This document shows, piece after piece, positions 8,343-15,126 of a stretch of DNA of 29,005 nucleotides (positions are counted from its first letter, which is position 1; every line of letters begins with the position of its first letter). The translations under genes were made by a program, and so were the position numbers. The stretch is taken from positions 1-29,005 of the IMG/VR virus record IMGVR_UViG_3300009126_000027; one strand, given 5' to 3'. The stretch is from a virus. The notes beneath the pieces are model-generated. The model saw only the letters and a program-made list of their open reading frames with translations, searched no databases and was not told where the DNA came from.

Positions 8343-10565
8343 ATGGCAGAAGATCGATTAGCAGAATTACAAAAAAAAATTGCGGAGCTGGATAAAGAAG
8401 ACCGCGATCTTTTTAGAAGACATGTTGTTACAGGGCTTTTGTTTGATCCAGACATGGAGCTTGATGTTATCGCTGGAAGAATGTTTCCAGAAACAGAAAA
8501 TCCAAGGGATGTTCATGGCTATGATCGTGACTCAGAAGGAATTTATTATTTTGATCCAGAGACAGATGAAAAAAGATATGCTACAGGATCTGGCACAGAT
8601 GAAAATTTTGGTGATTGGATAGACAGGCAACTGGGTCAAAACCTGATCCCAGCAGGTCAATTGGGAAGCGAAATATTTGGCGGTTTAGCTGGCATTAAAG
8701 CTGGAACCAAGGTAGCTCAAAAAGGCGCTCAATTTATACCACGCCCAGTAATAAAGGCTGGGGTTACATTGTTGTTGGAAATGCTTGGTGGCTATGTAGG
8801 AACAAAACTTTCTGGAAGAACCATGTATGAAGCAAGGGAACTCATTAATAATTTGGTATTGAATGGAGATCCGCAAGACATGGAACAAATATTGAAAGAT
8901 CTTGAAGTCAGTGGTCGGTGGGGAATGATCCCATTTGGTGGTAAGTCAATGAAAATGGTAATCGACAAGTTTACTGGCAGGGGAAAAATACTGGAAGAAA
9001 TACTCAAAAGAGCCGAAACCCCAAACCAGTTGCAAAAGGAAGCTACGCAAAGAGGAGTTGCACTAACTTCTGCGGAAGCAGATGAGCTTTGGAAAGCTGG
9101 AAATGATATACAGTATTATCTGAGTAGGCAACCAGGCACTGAAGTGGTGAACTTTTATCGAAGTCGATCTCAAGATGTCACAGATATGGTTTATAATTTT
9201 GCTGACGAGTTGCTTGCAGCAGGAAAGGTTGCTGACCCACAGGAAGCTATTACGAGAGCGTCCAAAAAAGCCCTTGATATTATGAAACAAAAGCGCAAAA
9301 CAAGGGCTGGAAGAATATATGAAACAGTTTTTAAAACAGCAGATGATGTTGATATAGCTCCTTTTATCAATCAAATAGATGACATGATTGCCAGTGGCAA
9401 ATATGGAAACCCAGGCTCTGCTGTCAATAAAAAGCTGGCTGCCATCAAAAAACAATTTTTTGATGTAAATGGAAACCCAATCACCGATTTTGAAACCCTG
9501 CATAATTTACGGACAACTGAGCTCGGAAACGTGTTGGATAAATTACAGGGTGGCAACCAAAGAAATTTAATGAAAGAAGTGACTAAAGTTAAAAACAACT
9601 TAACCGAACTGTTGGATAATGTGCATGGAGATTATAGTTTTGCTAGGGAAGTTTTTGATCCAACCAGAGCGCCAGCGCTTAGAATTGAGAATAGCTTGAT
9701 TGGCAACTTGGCAAAAGTCGGAACCGATAAACAAGCTGTTAATGCTTGGAAGGCATTGTTTGATCCAAAGCTGTCAGCAAATTCTGCACAAAGATCAAAA
9801 AGGGTTTTGCAGGCAGTTGATCCTGTAGCTTGGCAGAATATTAAGGCTTTTTGGCTAAAAGGACAACTCGATGACTCCATGAGAATGGCAATTGGAGCCG
9901 AAGTTGGCGGTGGTCAAGCATCATTTGCCAACAAATTAATGAACCAAAGAGGGCAGAAAGTCATTAATGCAATGTTTGAGCCACAAGAAGTGGAAGCGCT
10001 CAATAAGATATTGGAGATAACCAGAGCATCGGCAAGGATCCCAAGATCTGGATCACCAACACAACCATTAATAAGAACAGGTGAAGAAATAATATCAGAT
10101 TTGTCAGCCGACGCTGGAAGGCTTGGGCTGGCTTTAAAAAATACTTTGGAAAGAATAACAGGTGGCTTGTATAGCAACACCGCATTAAGCAACAGACAAT
10201 TGAAACAATTGGGAAGTTATGAAGATCAGTTAATCCAAGCGCTGTTTGATCCTGATAAACTTAAAACTTTGCAAGAAGTGCTACAACATAAAGGCATTTT
10301 AAATTATGTAATACCACAATCTCTACTGAGAGGTGGCGCTGAAGGCGCAGAAGAAGGATACGAATTTTTTACAGGAGAAGAAGCGCAAGCAACAGAGCCA
10401 CCATCACCAGTGGAAACAACAATGAACATGCCACCACCATCTCCAATGTCCAGCATGGCTCCAGTGGCTGGATCCTTGCCCCTGATACAACAAAACCAGC
10501 CGATGATGGCTGGTTCTGATGCTCTCAAAGAGTTTGAAATGAGGAAGCTGGCTGGGCTGGTTTAA
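8343..10565 (+). CDS. Largest virion protein of the block, putative internal/ejection protein
   Basis: A 740-residue protein, the last of the structural run. It is charged and helical at the N-terminus. A hydrophobic, Gly-rich segment follows at about residues 100-165 (including GSEIFGGLAGIKAG and TLLLEMLGGYVGTKLSG), which could contact or cross a membrane. A long helical body of mostly coiled-coil type comes next. The C-terminal 70 residues are Pro/Met-rich (ETTMNMPPPSPMSSM) and probably unstructured. This build fits the large ejected proteins of podoviruses, but no lytic transglycosylase motif is visible. Its stop overlaps the stop of the convergent minus-strand gene by 3 nt, so the two transcription units meet here without a spacer. 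Confidence 0.7.
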   Translation: MAEDRLAELQKKIAELDKEDRDLFRRHVVTGLLFDPDMELDVIAGRMFPETENPRDVHGYDRDSEGIYYFDPETDEKRYATGSGTDENFGDWIDRQLGQNLIPAGQLGSEIFGGLAGIKAGTKVAQKGAQFIPRPVIKAGVTLLLEMLGGYVGTKLSGRTMYEARELINNLVLNGDPQDMEQILKDLEVSGRWGMIPFGGKSMKMVIDKFTGRGKILEEILKRAETPNQLQKEATQRGVALTSAEADELWKAGNDIQYYLSRQPGTEVVNFYRSRSQDVTDMVYNFADELLAAGKVADPQEAITRASKKALDIMKQKRKTRAGRIYETVFKTADDVDIAPFINQIDDMIASGKYGNPGSAVNKKLAAIKKQFFDVNGNPITDFETLHNLRTTELGNVLDKLQGGNQRNLMKEVTKVKNNLTELLDNVHGDYSFAREVFDPTRAPALRIENSLIGNLAKVGTDKQAVNAWKALFDPKLSANSAQRSKRVLQAVDPVAWQNIKAFWLKGQLDDSMRMAIGAEVGGGQASFANKLMNQRGQKVINAMFEPQEVEALNKILEITRASARIPRSGSPTQPLIRTGEEIISDLSADAGRLGLALKNTLERITGGLYSNTALSNRQLKQLGSYEDQLIQALFDPDKLKTLQEVLQHKGILNYVIPQSLLRGGAEGAEEGYEFFTGEEAQATEPPSPVETTMNMPPPSPMSSMAPVAGSLPLIQQNQPMMAGSDALKEFEMRKLAGLV

Positions 10566-11086
10566 TCCCCTAGTTTTTTAAATTTTTTAGCAACCTTTCC
10601 TTGCTTGGTTAAAGTTGATTGATATTCCAAGGCTTTTCTTTTCATTGCACGGAAAGCCTCTTTTGTGGAGTTCCCTTCCTCATCTTGTGGGTATCTTTTG
10701 CTTTTGCCGCCCAAAGAAACGACTGAGGAGCCATATTTTTCAAAACTAAGCTCAAGTTTAGGTTCAGAGCTTTCAACTCCATTCACAGATATAAAGTATG
10801 AATCTGTTTCTGTAATTGCATCAATCTTTCTCCATCCAGCTGGTTCGTAATGTGCAGGGATGTTGATACCTTCATCCCAAATGTAATCGCCTTTTTTGAG
10901 TTCTGAATTTAAAACAAATAACGAGTTACTAAAAAACTCAGCAGTTGCTTTGCCTTTTTTAGTAAGAGTTACGCAACGACCACCACATTTAAAGCAGACA
11001 TATCCATCTCTTGGGTTGAAAGAATACTCCCCTGATCCACCACATCTGCTACAAGTTTCTTTTTCAAACTCTGTCATTGCCATCAT
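10562..11086 (-). CDS. Zinc-ribbon phage protein with DnaJ-like Cys repeats
   Basis: A 174-residue minus-strand protein. Residues about 11-33 hold two Cys pairs, CSRCGGSGEY and CFKCGGRC, like the CxxCxGxG units of the DnaJ zinc domain. A stretch KKGKATAEFFSNSL follows. The middle is mixed, and the C-terminus is Lys-rich. The start overlaps the stop of the upstream 286-aa gene (ATGA), so the two minus-strand genes form one operon read from the divergent promoter near 12000. I have seen this protein type in other phages without a known function. Zinc binding is well supported by the Cys spacing. What it binds (protein or nucleic acid) is unknown. It could act in host takeover, given its place outside the virion and replication modules. 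Confidence 0.75.
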   Translation of the reverse strand: MMAMTEFEKETCSRCGGSGEYSFNPRDGYVCFKCGGRCVTLTKKGKATAEFFSNSLFVLNSELKKGDYIWDEGINIPAHYEPAGWRKIDAITETDSYFISVNGVESSEPKLELSFEKYGSSVVSLGGKSKRYPQDEEGNSTKEAFRAMKRKALEYQSTLTKQGKVAKKFKKLGD

Positions 11087-11943
11087 CCACCCCCTAGTTT
11101 TTCTAAAAGTTTCTTTTTCGCAATCTTTTCGTCATTCAAGAAAAAGTAACATCGGTATGTGTCATCTTCGTTACGATAAGTATTGCTCCTCATAATTTTT
11201 AAAGTAATGTCGCCAATGCTTACACTTTTTGTGATGGATTTTTCATAACCAGCAAAGTATTTTTTGCGTCCATAGTTTCCAACAATTTCATGCTCATCAA
11301 AGCCTTCACTCACTTCAGTCTCCATGTCTTTCAAAATTTTTCCGCCATCAGCAACATTGATAAGTGGGTTTCCGTAAATTTTTTCGATCAATCCTTTTAA
11401 GAACTCGATGTGCTCTTTTGCGCCTTTAATATCAGCTTTTTTATTTTTGATCCAAAGTATGTTAGCTCTTTCTATAATCTCTTCTTCTGTGTATTTATCA
11501 TAGACCCACTCTTTGTAAGCGCTACCATAAACATATCTGTGGTTGTTTATGACATCTGCAATCTCATCTACTGGGATGTATTCAACTTTGTATCTATGTC
11601 TAAATCTTCCCACCATAGAAGCGCTGGGTGAACCAGATGGTATTGCTTCTATTTTCTTAGTCTCGCCTCCAATATTAAACCTACAGTTCACACCTTTAAC
11701 GCCAGTAAAGTTTGTAATCTCATCTCCAGTTTTGATGATGAACTCTTCAAGTTTGCCAATAAACTTTTCGGTAAATGTCTTGTCGAGCTCAAGTGGTGTG
11801 TGATCTGCTCCATCGCAGATGTTGTCAAAATAACCCCAGTAAGTATTGTAGCCATGTTTGGCAACCAGGGTTTCGTTGGTGCTAACTGCGTGAATCGCAC
11901 CACAAGCTGGGCAATGTCCTTTATGTGTATGAGTTTCTCTCAT
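11083..11943 (-). CDS. Zinc-finger-containing phage protein, unknown function
   Basis: A 286-residue protein, first gene of the minus-strand operon. The N-terminus has a probable zinc site, HCPACGAIHAV followed by KHGYNTYWGYFDNICDG with further Cys/His, a pattern I know from phage and plasmid proteins of unknown role. The remainder is soluble and charged, with a region VGRFRHRYKVEYIPVDEIAD near residues 110-130 and a helical segment with many Lys and Glu. No transmembrane segment is present. The promoter and the shared downstream 12-nt box lie just upstream (see the divergent promoter entries). It is transcribed away from the papain-like pair and toward the virion block. I cannot assign a function. 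Confidence 0.8.
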   Translation of the reverse strand: MRETHTHKGHCPACGAIHAVSTNETLVAKHGYNTYWGYFDNICDGADHTPLELDKTFTEKFIGKLEEFIIKTGDEITNFTGVKGVNCRFNIGGETKKIEAIPSGSPSASMVGRFRHRYKVEYIPVDEIADVINNHRYVYGSAYKEWVYDKYTEEEIIERANILWIKNKKADIKGAKEHIEFLKGLIEKIYGNPLINVADGGKILKDMETEVSEGFDEHEIVGNYGRKKYFAGYEKSITKSVSIGDITLKIMRSNTYRNEDDTYRCYFFLNDEKIAKKKLLEKLGGG

Positions 11944-11981
11944 TGCTGGCTACCGCCCCCTTTTTTCATTATTAAATTTAC

Positions 11982-12029
11982 TATCCACATTTAAAGTATA
12001 ACTAATTATGCACTAATAGCAACCCTTTT
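11982..12029 (-). repeat. 48-nt inverted promoter repeat, minus-strand copy
   Basis: The reverse complement of this stretch matches 12082-12129 without gaps. The first 10 nt (AAAAGGGTTG) and the last 12 nt (TAAATGTGGATA) are identical, and the -10 boxes differ by one base. The middle of the spacer is less alike. Conservation reaches beyond the -35 and -10 into the transcribed side, so it probably includes an operator or recognition element. Confidence 0.75.
11995..12022 (-). promoter_or_regulatory. Promoter of the minus-strand zinc-finger operon
   Basis: Read on the minus strand, TTGCTA (12022-12017) is a -35-like box and TATACT (12000-11995) is a -10 box, separated by 16 nt. It sits inside a 48-nt unit that is nearly identical to the plus-strand promoter on the other side of the intergenic region, with AAAAGGG just upstream of the -35 and TAAATGTGGATA just after the -10. 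The predicted transcript starts near 11988 and has a leader of about 45 nt. Sigma-70-like activity is inferred from the boxes. Confidence 0.6.
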
Positions 12030-12081
12030 TTAATGTTTTTTTAATATTATTTACACAAAAAATAAATGTAAAAAAGACTAT

Positions 12082-12129
12082 AAAAGGGTTGATATGAGTT
12101 GAAAACCTGCTAGACTGTAAATGTGGATA
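12082..12129 (+). repeat. 48-nt inverted promoter repeat, plus-strand copy
   Basis: This is the partner of the copy at 11982-12029, with the same length and internal spacing. The box TAAATGTGGATA at 12118-12129 runs into the start of the first gene here. In the other copy the same box is untranslated leader, so the conservation is not explained by coding. Confidence 0.75.
12089..12116 (+). promoter_or_regulatory. Promoter of the plus-strand accessory operon
   Basis: TTGATA (12089-12094) and TAGACT (12111-12116) have the same 16-nt spacing as the minus-strand promoter, and the flanks AAAAGGG and TAAATGTGGATA are shared. The predicted start of transcription is around 12123, at or only a few bases before the possible start codons (GTG 12123, ATG 12129). 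The mRNA of the first gene would therefore be leaderless or nearly so, in agreement with the lack of a Shine-Dalgarno sequence. Confidence 0.6.
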
Positions 12130-12782
12130 TGAAAAACAAGAAAACAAAAATTGGATACGTCCCAGAAAAGAGCCTGAAAAGTGGCTCAAAAACTTGGTGC
12201 GTTCCTTATGCTCTGGCTACTGTCATGGGAGTTGACTATGAAGAGATGTACGATTTTTGTGCGGAAACCCTGCACAACGCTTTCGGAAGAAAGAGAGCAA
12301 TAAAAGGACTTACCAAGGATGAGGCTGTCTTGATCGGGAAAGAGCTCGGTCTCGATATTAAATATGTGTCCACCATCTGGGGTCGTTTTACCTTGGGTCG
12401 CATTAAGGATTACATTGAAAGGGTCAAGGTCGATAAAGAAATAATTAACAGCCGAGTCGAGAATGGCGAGTACGAAGTTGTGAAAAACGAAAAAACAGAA
12501 GCTATTGGTTTCAAGACCGAAAATCATGGAAATGGATGGAGTGGCACAAGCACAAGATATATAGATCCAAAAATTGATCTCTTTGAAATACCAGAAGAAC
12601 ATTTCAATGCTCGTTTCTTCTTGGTCGAAGTCACCAACCATGAAATGGTTTATGATGCGGAGCTCGATTTGGTTATCGACAATTACAGCCTGGAATGGAC
12701 AAAGCCAAAAGAGCACCGATGGAAAAGAACAATAATGAAGGCTGTCGCTCCAGTCATTGACGATACAGGAGTTGCGTTATGA
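12123..12782 (+). CDS. Putative papain-like (C39-like) cysteine-protease-fold protein
   Basis: A 219-residue protein. A Cys near the N-terminus in KTWCVPYALATVMG (Cys26) is followed by a helix. A His (His173) in VEVTNHEMVYD and an Asp-Asn pair (186-187) in LVIDNY lie in beta-type segments near the C-terminus. Cys on a helix, then His, then Asp/Asn is the order in papain-like and C39-type folds, so an enzyme of this sort is possible, though the family assignment is by eye. GTG at 12123 is the longest start, and ATG at 12129 (MKNKK) is equally possible; neither has a Shine-Dalgarno sequence. The stop overlaps the next start (ATGA). Targets could be host proteins or the cell envelope, but nothing shows which. 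Confidence 0.7.
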   Translation: MDMKNKKTKIGYVPEKSLKSGSKTWCVPYALATVMGVDYEEMYDFCAETLHNAFGRKRAIKGLTKDEAVLIGKELGLDIKYVSTIWGRFTLGRIKDYIERVKVDKEIINSRVENGEYEVVKNEKTEAIGFKTENHGNGWSGTSTRYIDPKIDLFEIPEEHFNARFFLVEVTNHEMVYDAELDLVIDNYSLEWTKPKEHRWKRTIMKAVAPVIDDTGVAL

Positions 12783-13252
12783 AAACAGCAGAAGAACATA
12801 AGGCGACATTAAAAGAATATGGTCTGAAAGACACTGGCGATTGTTACGAAGCAGCAGCAAGACTGATGCTTGAGCTCAGTGCCAAGGGTGAAGACATGTC
12901 CAGTTACAAATTAGTTCATGGTGAAGTGACAGGACAAGGACCACTGGAAGGAACGAAGATCGGTCATGCTTGGGTTGAGAAAAAAGAAACATTTGATGTG
13001 TCAGAGATTGTTCCCAACGCTCATCCAATTGTTGTGGAAACAGTTTTGGATTTTTCCAATGGAGAAGAAAGCAATATTCCAAAAGGTCTATATTATGCTG
13101 TTGGCGAAATATACAGTGATGAATACGATGAAGAAAATCCATTCATCAGAAAATCCAACACCCACTTCTACACTTTAGAAGAAATGAAAAAGAAGATTAA
13201 AGAGTTCGGACACTGGGGCTGTTGGGACTTGGTAACAAAGACAGGATTATGA
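12779..13252 (+). CDS. Second small protein with Cys-His-Asp arrangement, transglutaminase/papain-like candidate
   Basis: A 157-residue protein, translationally coupled to its neighbours through ATGA at both ends. Cys22 in GDCYEAAARLM sits at the start of a helix. His63 lies in IGHAWVE, and Asp91 in VLDFS. This Cys/His/Asp order and the HAWV motif are typical of transglutaminase-like and papain-like folds; I have seen similar phage proteins described only as hypothetical. The C-terminus is charged and ends in a Trp-rich GHWGCWDL. Two different Cys-His proteins in one operon suggest a joint function such as processing or inactivating a host factor. This is inference. Enzyme activity needs the Cys and His to be confirmed as active-site residues. 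Confidence 0.7.
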   Translation: MKTAEEHKATLKEYGLKDTGDCYEAAARLMLELSAKGEDMSSYKLVHGEVTGQGPLEGTKIGHAWVEKKETFDVSEIVPNAHPIVVETVLDFSNGEESNIPKGLYYAVGEIYSDEYDEENPFIRKSNTHFYTLEEMKKKIKEFGHWGCWDLVTKTGL

Positions 13253-13863
13253 ATAAAAAGAAAAACATACCATTTGATATTTCAAAAACTGGCGAAAGGA
13301 TGATGGCGGAAAAGCCAATTTCTTTAGCCCCTGAACATGACAAAGATGTGGAGGCTCTCATGGACGAAAGAAAAAAAATGATGAACGAAGGAGTTTTGGC
13401 TCCAACAGGAACAAAAGATTATAGAGTAGACAAAGGCAGGATAGGTCTTGATGAGATTAATGATCTTCTTGACCAACACAAAGTAACTGAAGAAGTGCCA
13501 GGTTATTTTGTGAATACCGAATTAATTTCCAAGATTGTCAAGATGCATCCATTTATCGAGAGCAAAAGAGAACTGGCTCGGATTGCTAAATTAGGAAACT
13601 CAGACGCAACTGGAACCCCCCGTGGTTATCATGCGATTTTGTCAAACAGTTATAAAACGAGAGCAAAAAGATTGCCTGAAAAACAAATGATTTCTTTAGC
13701 CAAGGTGTTAAAAATTGAAAACTGGAAAATCCTGATAGATCAAGAAAAACAAAATGAGTTGGTTCTCAGGCAAGAAAAAGCCAAAAGTTATTTGGAAGAA
13801 ATTGCTGATCTGGAAGCCGAGTTTGAAAATGAAATGGAAAAAGAAATAACTGAGCTTGAATAA
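13249..13863 (+). CDS. Hypothetical protein, last gene of the accessory operon
   Basis: A 204-residue protein. I place the start at ATG 13249 because it overlaps the preceding stop by 4 nt (ATGA), as the previous gene pair does; a frame-compatible ATG at 13222 would overlap by 31 nt. The N-terminal half is Lys/Glu-rich. The region at about residues 105-155 (ESKRELARIAKLGNSDATG through LPEKQMISLAKVLKIENW) resembles a helix-turn-helix layout, where the second part is like the late helices of XRE-type domains. The C-terminus is a charged helix. It could be a DNA-binding regulator of the operon, but the match is weak. A terminator lies 39 nt after the stop. Confidence 0.75.
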   Translation: MNKKKNIPFDISKTGERMMAEKPISLAPEHDKDVEALMDERKKMMNEGVLAPTGTKDYRVDKGRIGLDEINDLLDQHKVTEEVPGYFVNTELISKIVKMHPFIESKRELARIAKLGNSDATGTPRGYHAILSNSYKTRAKRLPEKQMISLAKVLKIENWKILIDQEKQNELVLRQEKAKSYLEEIADLEAEFENEMEKEITELE

Positions 13864-13869
13864 AATGCT

Positions 13870-13998
13870 CTACTTTTTTCCGCCCTTATAACCAGAAGCA
13901 TAAGCTGCCCTTCCTTGTCGTTGGGCAGCTTTTTTTGTTTTGTAAACCTTCCCTTTGCTACCCCACCTATAACCGCCTTTGACTTTTTTGACTGGCAT
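13870..13998 (-). CDS. 42-residue small basic phage protein
   Basis: The minus strand has ATG at 13998-13996 and a stop at 13872-13870, encoding 42 residues: MPVKKVKGGYRWGSKGKVYK, then TKKAAQRQGRAAYASGYKGG and a final KK. This is a small conserved phage protein type I recognise by its VKGGYRWGSKGKVY start and the AAYASGYK end. Its function is not known. GGGAG precedes the ATG by 6-7 nt, which supports translation. A TATAAT box at 14035-14030 on the minus strand could belong to its promoter. The gene contains, on the opposite strand, the hairpin terminator of the convergent operon, so its codons are constrained twice. Confidence 0.75.
   Translation of the reverse strand: MPVKKVKGGYRWGSKGKVYKTKKAAQRQGRAAYASGYKGGKK
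13902..13941 (+). terminator. Rho-independent terminator of the plus-strand accessory operon
   Basis: AAGCTGCCC (13902-13910) and GGGCAGCTT (13923-13931) form a perfect 9-bp stem with a 12-nt loop. Seven T at 13930-13936, a G and four more T follow. This is a classic plus-strand intrinsic terminator 39 nt after the stop at 13863. On the minus strand the stem is not followed by a T run, so it should not stop the 42-aa gene that is read through it in the opposite direction. Confidence 0.85.
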
Positions 13999-14043
13999 TC
14001 AAATCTCCCAATAAAGTATGTTGCTTTATATTATAGTAGATAA

Positions 14044-14394
14044 ATGCGTTTCAAATCAAAGAGAAGGCACAAGTATGGAGCTATTGCTACCACAGTGGAT
14101 GGCATAAGGTTTGCATCAAAGAAGGAAGCACAGCGCTATAGTTTTTTAAAATCTCTGGAAAGAGCTGACCGATTAAGAGACCTGGAACTCCAGCCAAAGT
14201 TTCCATGTGTCGTCAATGGTAAAAAGATATGCACCTACATCGCAGACTTCAAATACACCGACGAAGATGGCAATGAAGTCATTGAAGATGTGAAGGGAGT
14301 AGAGACAGCCATATTCAGGCTGAAGAAAAAATTGGTGGAATCTTTATATCCAGTAGAGATAAAAGTGGTTAAATCTGTACGCCATTTTCAATAA
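14044..14394 (+). CDS. DUF1064 phage endonuclease-like protein
   Basis: A 116-residue protein. The pattern KYGAIATTVDGIRFASKKEA, then LEDLELQPKF-type sequence (here RDLELQPKF), YIADFKYTDEDG and VIEDVKGVET matches DUF1064 (PF06356), small phage nucleases of the PD-(D/E)XK / Holliday-junction-resolvase-like superfamily. The likely active site is Glu in KKEAQRY, Asp in IADF and the ED.K set in IEDVKG. In phages such proteins sit in replication and recombination modules, as here, just before the Sak4-like ATPase. No Shine-Dalgarno sequence is visible. A -10-like TATAGT at 14032-14037 lies only 6 nt before the ATG, which hints at a leaderless mRNA. Its 3' end overlaps the convergent HTH gene by 26 nt. 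Confidence 0.8.
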   Translation: MRFKSKRRHKYGAIATTVDGIRFASKKEAQRYSFLKSLERADRLRDLELQPKFPCVVNGKKICTYIADFKYTDEDGNEVIEDVKGVETAIFRLKKKLVESLYPVEIKVVKSVRHFQ

Positions 14395-14575
14395 AAGTAA
14401 CTCCCTGTTTTTCCAAGGCATCCTGTATTTCAGACATGGTTCTATATAAAGGAGACCTTTTTTCGTTCTCTATGTAGGAAATTGTGGTGGCATTTATGCC
14501 CGAAAGATTTTGTAGTTTCTGAATTGAAATATTTAGTCCAGCTCGCGCCATTCTTATTTGCATCGGTGTAATCAT
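14369..14575 (-). CDS. Small XRE-family helix-turn-helix protein
   Basis: A 68-residue minus-strand protein that is essentially one HTH domain: MITPMQIRMARAGLNISIQK, followed by LSGINATTISYIENEKRSP, the typical XRE/Cro layout with a recognition helix at ATTISYIE. It is probably a DNA-binding repressor that dimerises. It is divergent from the Sak4-like operon that starts at 14641 and convergent with the DUF1064 gene, overlapping its last 26 nt. It may repress the replication genes on its right or its own promoter in the 65-nt gap. With no integrase or excisionase in view, it does not by itself show a temperate lifestyle. Confidence 0.85.
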   Translation of the reverse strand: MITPMQIRMARAGLNISIQKLQNLSGINATTISYIENEKRSPLYRTMSEIQDALEKQGVTFIENGVQI

Positions 14576-14640
14576 TGTGATAGTCTTTCATTTAAATATC
14601 GTAAAGATAGCATAAAAAAGCAAAAGCAAACAAGCTAAAA

Positions 14641-15126
14641 GTGAAAAGTAAAAAAGATAATTCAAGCACTCTCAACGATCTTGACTGGCTCAGTACAGAA
14701 GATCTCGCAAATTTAAGCATAGAAGAATTAGCCTTATTGGATGCCAAGCTCAATGAGCTTAACAAAATAAACTCTGAACGCAGAGTTAAATTACAGACAG
14801 CAATAGATCACAAGTTTGGTGTCACCATGCAGGACATGCTGGTGGACAGTGGACGCGACACAGGACAGGTTTCCCTTTTTGATAATGAATATAAGATAAC
14901 CAGAAGCGTCGGCAAGGAAGTTACTTGGGATCAGAATAAATTAATTGAAGCCCTTGACCAGATCCCTACACAAATTGCCAAGGATTTGGTGAAGGCAACC
15001 TTTCGTATCAATGAGAGAAAATATCTCTCTTGTTCAAACGAAATCAAAGAAAAACTTTTGGCATCGCGCACTGTGATGCCAAGAAAACCCACCTATAAAA
15101 TAGAAAACAAAAAGGAAACATTATGA
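14641..15126 (+). CDS. Hypothetical protein of the Sak4-type recombination module
   Basis: A 161-residue protein. It begins with GTG at 14641, for which no strong ribosome binding site is visible. The first half is acidic and helical (STEDLANLSIEELALLDAKL, then a Lys-rich helix). The second half has SLFDNEYKITRSVGKEVTWD and a basic C-terminus. I have seen similar proteins next to Sak4-like ATPases in phages, where they are of unknown function. Its stop overlaps the start of the ATPase gene (ATGA), so the two are probably translated together and may form a complex. Confidence 0.7.
   Translation: MKSKKDNSSTLNDLDWLSTEDLANLSIEELALLDAKLNELNKINSERRVKLQTAIDHKFGVTMQDMLVDSGRDTGQVSLFDNEYKITRSVGKEVTWDQNKLIEALDQIPTQIAKDLVKATFRINERKYLSCSNEIKEKLLASRTVMPRKPTYKIENKKETL

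Larger units (their letters stand above)
11944..12122. promoter_or_regulatory. Divergent control region between the minus-strand and plus-strand accessory operons
   Basis: This 179-bp non-coding stretch separates two divergently read operons. It carries one promoter unit in each orientation, described separately. Between them lies a very AT-rich spacer with a short inverted repeat, TTTACA and TGTAAA, at about 12050-12072. The half-sites resemble the TAAATG part of the 12-nt box found downstream of each -10. This arrangement suggests that both operons answer to the same regulator or polymerase form. The minus-strand leader before the 286-aa gene is about 45 nt. The plus-strand leader is nearly absent. 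Confidence 0.6.

Noticed and set aside
14369-14575. HTH protein as proof of a temperate phage
   Set aside because: No integrase, attachment site or excisionase is visible in the window; small XRE proteins also occur in lytic phages.
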